From Cerioporus squamosus (lineage: Eukaryota > Basidiomycota > Agaricomycetes > Polyporales > Polyporaceae): 17,390 bases of DNA. The DNA lies in the NCBI GenBank assembly GCA_022592435.1, contig JABYQS010000597.1, positions 1-17,390 of the forward strand. The letters run 5' to 3'. Position numbers and translations under genes: made by a program. The stretch's first letter is position 1. Each line of letters begins with the position of its first letter. Below the pieces are notes generated by a model. The model worked only from the letters and a program-made list of their open reading frames with translations, searched no databases and was not told the origin of the DNA. Of the stretch, positions 10,056-17,390 are shown piece by piece.

Positions 10056-10242
10056 GGGGACCGCGCAGGACCACGGGAATTGGTACCCCGTTATCGTGGA
10101 TGCCGTTATACAGTCTTTGGGGATGGGCTTCATAGGTACCGACCGTTCGACATTCTCGCACATGGCGAGGTTGCGGGTTAACGATTGGAATCATGGCGCG
10201 ACGAGGATGGTCAAGTGGGGTTATATTGGTGCGGACAACCAC
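10019..10242 (-). other. Junction ORF: antisense glycosyltransferase fused to EF-hand/ZZ exon
   Basis: The minus-strand frame runs from the antisense of the duplicated glycosyltransferase 3' end across the breakpoint at 10055/10056. It continues in the correct frame into the end of the EF-hand/ZZ exon (ADAQADPHIRA), then reaches the normal donor (GTAAGT at 10018). The first ATG in this frame is at 10194, giving about 59 codons before the splice. If transcribed and spliced, it would give the truncated copy a new start and roughly 585 residues in total. Coding use is inference. The antisense stretch has no known domain. Confidence 0.4.
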
Positions 10243-10245
10243 TGA
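10056..10245 (+). pseudogene. 3' fragment of the glycosyltransferase gene
   Basis: This 190-bp copy of 7911-8100 encodes the last 62 residues of the enzyme, including GTDRSTFS and the terminal KWGYIGADNH and stop. One silent difference is visible (T at 7944 versus C at 10089). It lacks the membrane anchor, the HxRxGD motif and most of the catalytic region, so it cannot make a working enzyme. It is bounded on the left by the duplication breakpoint. Confidence 0.93.
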
Positions 10246-12203
10246 ATGGTTCGGGAGGAGTTGCGATATTGTAATACGTGATTGTGAGTTTAGATCTTAT
10301 GCGTGGTCATAGAGTGTTCTGCTATTGTATCCTTAGCACTCTGCAGTATACGATAATACTATTTCGTCTGTCATGCATGATGAATTAGACGCGCCGGAAA
10401 CCATTACATAGAGTTGGACCTAAGACGCCTGACCCATGCCGAGAAGTCGCTCTCGGAGTCCAGAGAGGCGTCCACCGTCTGCGCGGTTGCTGTCGTAGGC
10501 CACGTTGGCTGCCAGCTGGGGGTTGCCCGAGTAACACCCCCGCCAGATGCAACACCGAGGCTCTGGCCCATGAGCAACAGGAGGTCCTCGATCCGCTGAA
10601 GGCGAGTGTCCATCGAGCTCATTCGTCCCTCGAGCTGCCCAAGCCGCTCGTCCATCTTCAGCCCCAGCCTCGTCTTCACGAACTCGACCTTCTCGTCGAC
10701 GGAGACGAAACTCCGGTCGAACTTGTACTGCATCTCCTTCAGGCTCCCCTCCATCGTGTTCATCCGAGCGTCGATCATCGCTCGCTCTAAGGCTGCCGGG
10801 TCCTGTGCGGGCTCCTGCACCTGCACTCTGACGAGCGCGTGCGTGGCTTTGTGCTTGTCCGCTGCGAAGCCGCCGTGCTTGAGATCGCAGGAAGTACAGA
10901 TGAAGATCCCGCCACCGGACTCAGCGCTTGAATCTGCGAGTTCCACGCATCGTCATTTAGTACGACTGTCACATGAGGACTACGGACCCGGGCGCACCTT
11001 TGCAGTCGATGCAGAACCAGCAAGGCTGTGATACTTGATCACCGCACTTGACGCAACTCGGTGGCTTGCGTGGTGGCTCGGGCTGAGTCTCCGTCGCTGC
11101 CTGCCCATCTGGTTTTGCTGACGATGGATCATGCTCTGCCGTGTCCTCCAGGATCTTGCGAGCTACCTTGAGGGCCTCCGTAGCTGCCCGATGTGCTGGC
11201 CCGAATTCCCTGATCGAGTGTAGGGCGATGCGGACCTTGAACATATCGTGGGATGGCAGGTGAGGGGTGACGAGGTCGTCCCGTACGTCGGTACCGACTA
11301 CTTTCGCGCAGCAGTCCGGCTTGTCGCATAGGTCGATGGTGTCCGTGGTGCCGCATGACAGACACATGACGCGTCCACCTCGGATATGCCTCCCGCACGC
11401 GTCGCACGAAATCATACTTGGAGTGATGCTTCAGTGAGCGATATAACATGGCCAAAGCAAGCAGACTCACAAATGATCAGGAACGCTGCGCATCCGGACG
11501 TCGAGGAAGATCTGGTACAGAGAGGCTTCTTCGGGTGTGTTCCTTCGATAGCATCCTGAGAGCATACTCTCTTCTTCGGCAGTGAGCTTGCCCAACGCCT
11601 GTTTGTGCCGGAGTCTCAGGTACTCCTTCCCGTTCTCCCAGCGTTGTTGAAGCCATGTCCAGGAATGTAATCGCCGGGCGACATCGAAGCGGACCGCATT
11701 GCACGCGAACTTCCACAACGCGCGGCACTTGTTCGCATCCAACTCCGCCGGCGAGGGCCAGAACTTCATCGCATCTGCGGATAGCCGCTTATACATGAAG
11801 TTGAGATCACCATAACCACACTTCCAGTTGCACAAGAGGGTGGTGCCGTTCGATGAAAGACTTCCGCGGAAGGTTTCCGAGTCGAACCGGGACTTGTAGA
11901 TCCTGGTGAACACATAGGTGACCTTTCCGCTCTCTCCGTCGACCGTGTACCCTCCGGTGATATCCCAAGCGTGCCCAGTCGTGGCAAACCCGGAAGCCTG
12001 GAAGCGCTTTGCATCTGAGGGAGAGGCATGGAAATCGATGCAGTCCATTTCAGTGTAAGGAAAGAGCCTGTCGGTATAGCAGAATCCCGACCACTGCCCG
12101 AGGCTGGTAACAAGGTCTCGCATTTGAGTATGGCCCCTCATTCGATATGACAAGAATATGACTTACATGGCTCGAATATGTGGATCCGCCTGAGCGTCGG
12201 CTT
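10056..12203. repeat. Tandem duplication, right unit (2148 bp)
   Basis: This is the direct repeat of 7911-10055. It starts inside the last exon of the glycosyltransferase sequence and ends inside exon 13 of the EF-hand/ZZ gene, whose own sequence continues past 12203. By eye there are about 23 differences from the left unit, including a 1-bp and a 2-bp insertion. All fall before about 11318; the last 885 bp look identical. Confidence 0.95.
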
Positions 12204-15200
12204 CGGTCTCGACGTATGTCCGTTTCGCGAAGAGTTCTTCGGGAGACTGTACAGGATGGTTGAGGATCGCAGCAGGATCGACGTCTTGCGCCTCCACAGC
12301 GTCGTCGTATTCAACCTCAACGAATTTGGCCTCCTTCAGGCGCTTGAGAGATGTGAACTCTTCACCGTTATGCCAAAACCTGAACTGACCACGGCAACAA
12401 TGTTATTGTCACCCAGGACCAACCAGGATAAGCAGTCACTCACGATCTCATATCCGAAAATCTTGAACTGCTGATCGGGATCAAGCTTCTGCTGTTGAAG
12501 AGGTCTGGGAACATCCGCTACCTCAGGCGACGAATTCCATCCCTTCGGAGCTGCCGCCCACTCACCTGTCAGGTCATCGCATCGTTCGTCGAATATCTCG
12601 AAGACCCGCACGATTGTGTTGCGTGCATCATCCATCTCGTCCACGTTCAAGATACGGTACGGGCGAGCCTCATGATCTCGAAGTGTCGCGCCAGTAAGAG
12701 GTACAGCAGTGGCATAACGTGCTGTCAGATCTGTCAGTTACGGATTGCTTCAATGTGGTAGATGCACACCTTCTCAATAGTGCCAGGGCCTCTGACGATG
12801 TCGACGGTGTCTCGCGCGTCGAAGTCGTATCTGGCGTCCTCCAGGTTCCGCCGCAGGCGGCTCTCTTCTGACTTGGTGTAGCTCTCGAATCTGGCCATGA
12901 GCGACTCATCCATGGAAGACCGTCTAAACGCCCCAGTGAGCATGGCGGCGAGCGTCCACACAGGATCGAGATATCTGCTCGATAGAGTTTCGGTTCGCGG
13001 AGAGAACGAGGGCTTTCAGGAGAACATCTTCGCGAGTATGATGTCGATCTTCTTTGCATAATCGCTCATCACCATTTGGTGCCTGGACACGGCATTAGCA
13101 TTGTTAGCACACCACAAACATCGTGAACACAGTCATACCGACTGCCCAATACGCCAGCCAATGCAAGAGGCTTCATTATCTCATCCAAAGGTCAGCGAAC
13201 AAGTATGCACAAGAGGGATGAAACGCTCCGAACCTCCAATCATCAGGACGTGCCTTGGTGAACGTGTTCGCTTCCGCGACCGTAATGAATCCAGATGCGT
13301 CGTCGTCGAAGGCCTCAATAATGGGTTGGAGCCGTGTGACGGTGATGTACTCCAAGGTCCATTCGTCTTCCTTACTGATGCGACGAGTCGCAATGGTGGG
13401 CGTAGCGCTGCCCCTCTGGGCTTTGATCTCATCCAACTGCTCTCGGAAATAATCACGCAAGGCGAGCACGAAGTGCCGCGCCTTGACGTTTCCTCGCCAG
13501 CGCTGATGGGGGCGAATGCGAGTCAGCATCACAAGCAGTCAGACGTAACTGTTTGCCTACCATCTCCTTCCAGATCTCGTGGATGTCCTCGAATCGGACT
13601 ATCAGCATGTCACCATACCAGTGCCCAACTAAACGGGCACTCACCGGATCGAAAATCCTGTCATGCGGTCCTGAGGTGACAGACAGGATGATGCGATCGC
13701 CTTCACGATGCATCGACCTGCGCATCTCTTCCTCGAGCTCTCTCTGCTGAATGACGAACATGCGCTCGAACTGCTTGAAGTTTTTACGAATGGCCGTCTC
13801 CGTGTCGATCTTGAGATCCTCTCGAAGGTCCTTGAACTCCTTCTCCGAATCGACAGGACCTGCCCTGCGGTCCGCTGACCGCCCAAGCAAGGGTGCTAAC
13901 CCTTTGTCTTCGTACAGCTTCCGCAGGGTCGCGTCGTCGCTGATGACCGCTTCTGGACCGCCGTTGGCTTTCACGAGTTCTATGAGGTGTTGCTCCTCCG
14001 GCGTGACACATGCCTCGAAGAAATGGGTAAGACGATCTATCCTGAAGCTGTCGTCAGTACCAACTCGACCATACTGTCCGCGCACGCGGAGAACTTACTT
14101 TTCATCAATGGTAACCAGTCTGTCATTCGCAGTGTTGACGGCGCGCCCGATGTACATCGAGAGTTCGAACTCGAACTCGCCGCGTCGAGTTGTGAAGACT
14201 GAGACGAAGCCCTTGAACTTGTCGTCCCACGACGAGCTCTGCAGGACCTTGGTGAACGTGCGTTTCTTGGAATATGCACTGCACACACTGGCGCAGTTTG
14301 TGATGTCGTCTCGCGTCTTGATGATGACGTTCTCCAAGCGGTCCTGAATCGTACGCTTGCCGTCTCCAGCCCGTTGGTCCCGATTGATCTCCCGCAGCCT
14401 GTATAGAAGAAAGAATTTATTCATGTTAGAATCAGGTACCGCAGCTGACTATCGAAGCATGGTCACGACGTACTGGGCGAGCACCGCCATCATATCTCGC
14501 ATCTCGACGAAGAGCAAGGGGACCTTCTTGTCATTGTCTCTCCGCTTGAGGTCAAGCTCAACCGCAACCCGGAAAGCGCCAACGGCGACTGAATAGCATA
14601 CAGATCGATTAGCAAAGCCGTAGTCGTAACCCACGTCTACTAGGACATACCTTTGATGAAGGGATGTACCTGGGCAACATCGTCGAGCACCTTCAGCAGC
14701 GCGGGAATACCGTCGACGAGAGCACTGATAGTCTGTCGGATCGCCTTCCCAGGGTCACTATCCATGACCGTCTGCAGTGGGGATGCATAGCTCTGTACTA
14801 GAGTGACGTCCGATTGGATCACATTCAAGGTATCTCCTACATGAAAATCTTGTGAGCGGCGATTTCACGGGTTAGATGTTGAGTACGAACGTACCGGCCT
14901 TATTGAGTATCTTCACATGCCGTTTACCCTGGTACTTTTGGAAGTCCGCATCCGCAGAGTCGACGAGGGACGCGGTTTCCGTGAAACCGACGTCGTTGGG
15001 AGATGTCTGCAGTCCACGAGCGTTGGTTTGTAGAGTTGGTGTTTCGGCAGCAGACTCTGGTGGTTGAACTTGAAGTTTCACGGATGGAACCGGCTGGATG
15101 GAGGAGCCAGTGGCATTCGGGCCCGGGGCATCGCCACTATCGCTGTGGCGCTAATACAGATCTCAGTACGTTTCGGACTCAACTGAGGAAACGAGGAACA

Positions 15201-15221
15201 TACTACGGGGCGAGAGTCCAT
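10404..15221 (-). CDS. Large EF-hand / ZZ-zinc-finger protein with fungal Goodbye-like N-terminus (frame breaks in the middle)
   Basis: Sixteen exons are proposed on the minus strand: 15221-15204, 15150-14895, 14836-14651, 14588-14474, 14398-14099, 14041-13645, 13587-13561, 13502-13234, 13170-13139, 13082-12770, 12721-12566, 12504-12444, 12384-12167, 12103-11471, 11416-10998 and 10933-10404, about 1310 codons. In order they carry a helical N-terminus (SALVDGIPALLKVLDDVAQV, then VELDLKRRDNDKK) like the fungal STAND Goodbye domain, and a middle region (EGDRIILSVTSGPHDRIFDP). One canonical EF-hand loop (DDDASGFITVAE, about 499-510) should bind Ca2+. A C-terminal block holds two ZZ-like zinc modules: CDAC, CLSC, CDKPDC; then CVKC, CWFC, CTSC, HKATH. 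A coiled coil ends it (VDEKVEFVKTRLGLKMDERL onward). The architecture fits a multi-gene basidiomycete family of unknown role. Between 13139 and 12504 homology changes frame about five times, with stops at 13018-13016 and 12649-12647, so this copy may be decayed or mis-sequenced. Donor GTTCGG (13233) is unusual. Confidence 0.78.
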
Positions 15222-16526
15222 GGCGGTCGTTGCGGTAGAGGAATCAGGGGTGGAACTTCACTGAAATACTGGGGGTAAGTATACATAGCTCTGCAAAAGA
15301 GCAGGCCAGTCGCAGAGGCTGTGCCCACCTTCGGATGCAATCACCGACAGAATCAGAGTACATACCACATAATTGAAATTGCAGGTCTCCGGGAGTCGGG
15401 GATAGAGGCTCACCGGTCGCCCAGGCATCCCTCATCAGCCCGAACCACATTGGGTCCGGAGTTGCTGCGCTCATACCACGCCCCAGCCTCAGCCAGCCCT
15501 GAGGGCAGCAGAGGGCAGCACGCAGACAGAACGCCGAAAGCGTCTGTTCGGTGGTACTCCAAGTAGGGGACGGGGACACCAGACCGTACAAAACTGCACG
15601 CCGAACTCCATTGACAGCCTGTGTTCACCCACTGACAGCAGCCAGGGCCCGCCCGTATTGTCGATCCACTAAAAGCGGAGTCGGTATCATCCCGTGACGC
15701 TGTGGATAAGCGAGATGAAGCGTACCTTGTTGGACCAGCCTTGCGCAGCAAACGCTGTAGTAACGAGCATACTCGCACCGTGGTCTCTCGGAAATGTGGT
15801 TCCAGCAGCTTGCAACCGTCCGACAGTCTTCGTTTGTCCGGATCGTGCGGATATGCCACAGAGGACTCAGAGGAGCGATAGCTTGCCGTCCTCTCCTTGA
15901 GGGAGCGCATCTGTGAGGGATTTGGCCACTAACCCTGACCCTGTCATAGAGACCAAACGTAAAATGCGGCACGCTGCAGAATCAAATACCGCCTCGATTC
16001 CGGCTACCCCAATTCACGGACTCCTCGTGTAGTACGTGCTTGGGGAACACGTGTTACGAAGTAGGCCACTTCGCAGGCTATATTTGTGCGGGCTGTAAGT
16101 TGCTTGAAATTCTCGGAGCTCGTTAGGGCCCCATTCGCGACGGAGTGGGATCGTTCGATGTGTCGGGATGACGAGGAGAGGGCCCGGCCCGGGAGGCTGC
16201 CAGCAGCTGCAGTGGCTGTGCCATCCGTCGGGCCAGCAGGGAGCCCAACTGGCAGACCGTAACCACCCCGGTATAAGTCGGTGAGTTCCATGTGCGAATC
16301 CCCTTCAAAAATCAGTATCCCTCTTAGACGTCTATCGGTCGTTGCTTGAGAGTATGTGGTGGAGGCAGGATGAAACGGAGGTGGTCTCGGCGCTACTCAG
16401 GCGCCAAATGAGCTTCATGACGCCAAATCAACTTGAACTTGAACCGTCACCATCTCGTCGCGACAAGGATCTCATACGAAGCCCGAACATCTCACTTTCA
16501 AGCGACGCAGGAAGTAGGCCGAAACT
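15222..16526. other. Divergent intergenic region upstream of the EF-hand/ZZ and FunK1 genes
   Basis: About 1.3 kb lies between two genes transcribed outward. Several open frames exist on both strands (for example 15410-15910 minus), but none shows a family motif or believable splice pattern. A small direct repeat GAGGGCAGCA occurs twice in a row at 15501-15520. No transposon or RNA gene is recognised. Confidence 0.5.
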
Positions 16527-17390
16527 ATGGCAAACAAGAGTGCCAGTGAAGCAGAGATAAGATTCTCCCAGTACTTCTTCCCTCCACCACCCGGGCGCGG
16601 CCACCTCGGTGGCCCCAGTTCACATCACTAACCCCTTCGAGGCCCTGGAACGGGCGAACTCTATGTCAGAGAGCGAGCTCAACACTAGATTCGTGAGTTT
16701 GGCAGCAGCGCTGCGTGTCTGCCGTCTGACAGTACTGACCTGACACCCATCAGGTCGAGCTCATCAACCACCACGACCTTATCCCTGGTTTCAAGATGAC
16801 CTGCTGGACAAAGGCCGGATCCCACGATCATTGACGACGACCGGCATGAAACTGGCACTGCTATTTACCTCGCCGAAGACGCTCCCGCTGTCGACGACGC
16901 TCCTCAGTGGGCGGACCAACTCATCCCGGTCGTATTCAAGCCGGGGAAGGGCGTTGCCTTGCAAGATCCGTTCATAGACGTCGAAGGCGGCGCGCAACCA
17001 GCGGGTGCTTTGGACTATCACACCCAGATTCGGGGTCTTCTCAATTCGTACGCCGAGTGTCTCTTCGCAGTCCAACAACGCCTCGCTGTTTTCATACTCC
17101 TGGTCATCGGGCGTACGGCACGTTTCATACGGTCGGATCGTTCCGGCTCCATTTCAACCATCACCATAGACTATCATCTCGACTGGCAGCTCTTCGTGGA
17201 GATCCTCTGGCGTATCGGGCACTGCTCTAAAGCCGTCCTGGCTTGGATCCCACCGCACGCCGCCTCTCGCCCACTGACCCTCTCTACGCTCTCATGACCG
17301 AACACGCAGCTCCTCACGAAGACGACGTCGACCACCAGGAACGATTGCTCCTCCCCCCACGAGTACCCAAGCAACCCTTCGTCTTCTCCT
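16527..17390 (+). CDS. FunK1-type fungal protein kinase, 5' part (partial, frame breaks)
   Basis: This is the N-terminal part of a fungal-type protein kinase (FunK1, PF17667-like), cut by the right edge before the catalytic core. A frame reading ITNPFEALERANSMSESELN ends at 16692. An intron 16693-16753 (61 nt, phase 0) follows, then VELINHHDLIPGFK. Later come IYLAEDAPAVDD, PVVFKPGKG, AECLFAVQQRLAVFILLVIG, RSDRSGSISTITIDYHLDW and EILWRIG, which match the pre-kinase region of the family. Homology then continues one frame over with DPTARRLSPTDPLYALM to the edge. I see three frame changes: near 16592 (CCC/GGG), near 16800-16810 and near 17240-17245 (a GG where GGG would restore LGLDPTA). The ATG at 16527 (MANKSASEAEI) is the most likely start but lies on the far side of the first break, so the start is uncertain. 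It may be a pseudogene. Confidence 0.68.

Noticed and set aside
7911..12203. Transposon or retrotransposon origin of the repeat
   Set aside because: No transposase, terminal repeats or target-site duplication is visible. The unit boundaries fall inside exons and share only GCTT.
15410..15910. Minus-strand ORF of 166 codons as a gene
   Set aside because: It is rich in Ser, Arg, Cys and Gly with no recognisable domain or splice pattern, and overlapping frames on both strands are equally open.
1..17390. CRISPR arrays, tRNA or rRNA genes
   Set aside because: No regularly spaced repeats, cloverleaf-type GGTTCGA/T-loop contexts or ribosomal sequence were seen, and the intron-rich genes indicate a fungal nuclear genome.

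Overview
The window looks like nuclear DNA of a mushroom-forming basidiomycete (Agaricomycetes, possibly Polyporales). The coding regions are cut by many GT-AG introns of about 48-75 nt, and the families present are ones expanded in these fungi: a fucosyltransferase-like type II membrane glycosyltransferase, a large EF-hand/ZZ-zinc-finger protein with a fungal-specific N-terminus, a FunK1 fungal-type kinase, and split-barrel flavin-binding (pyridoxamine-phosphate-oxidase-like) proteins. No tRNA, rRNA, CRISPR array or recognisable transposase was seen. Family assignments rest on remembered family sequence patterns; no search was run.

Layout. 1-1160: no confident gene, only weak coding-like pieces. 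1161-2065 (-) and 4048-5042 (+): two divergent, head-to-head paralogues of a PPOX-like flavoprotein with a C-terminal hydrophobic tail. They differ in intron positions, and the second has a one-base frame break in a C run. 2066-4047 and 5043-6210: mostly non-coding, the latter with a striking pair of near-identical palindromes upstream of the next gene. 6211-8100 (+): an intact five-exon fucosyltransferase-like gene of 558 codons. 8258-15221 (-): an EF-hand/ZZ gene of about 16 exons (10404-15221) plus a second, truncated copy of its 3' half (8258-10018). 15222-16526: no recognisable gene. 16527-17390 (+): the 5' part of a FunK1-type kinase gene running off the right edge, with frame breaks.

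The main structural event is a direct tandem duplication of about 2.15 kb (7911-10055 and 10056-12203). The unit spans the junction of two convergent genes: the last part of the fucosyltransferase gene and the last exons of the EF-hand/ZZ gene. The left unit therefore carries the true end of the fucosyltransferase gene plus an orphan 3' half of the EF-hand/ZZ gene. The right unit carries an orphan 3' scrap of the fucosyltransferase gene plus the true end of the EF-hand/ZZ gene. The breakpoint shows a 4-bp GCTT microhomology. The orphan EF-hand/ZZ half is fused in frame to the antisense strand of the fucosyltransferase scrap, making a possible chimeric gene. Divergence between the units is uneven: about 23 differences in the first 1.26 kb and none seen in the last 0.88 kb.

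Several genes (second PPOX-like copy, middle of the EF-hand/ZZ gene, FunK1) contain single-base frame breaks, often at homopolymers. The sequence alone cannot say whether these are real decay or consensus errors. The genes do not form an obvious pathway; this is an ordinary gene-family-rich stretch with a recent rearrangement.
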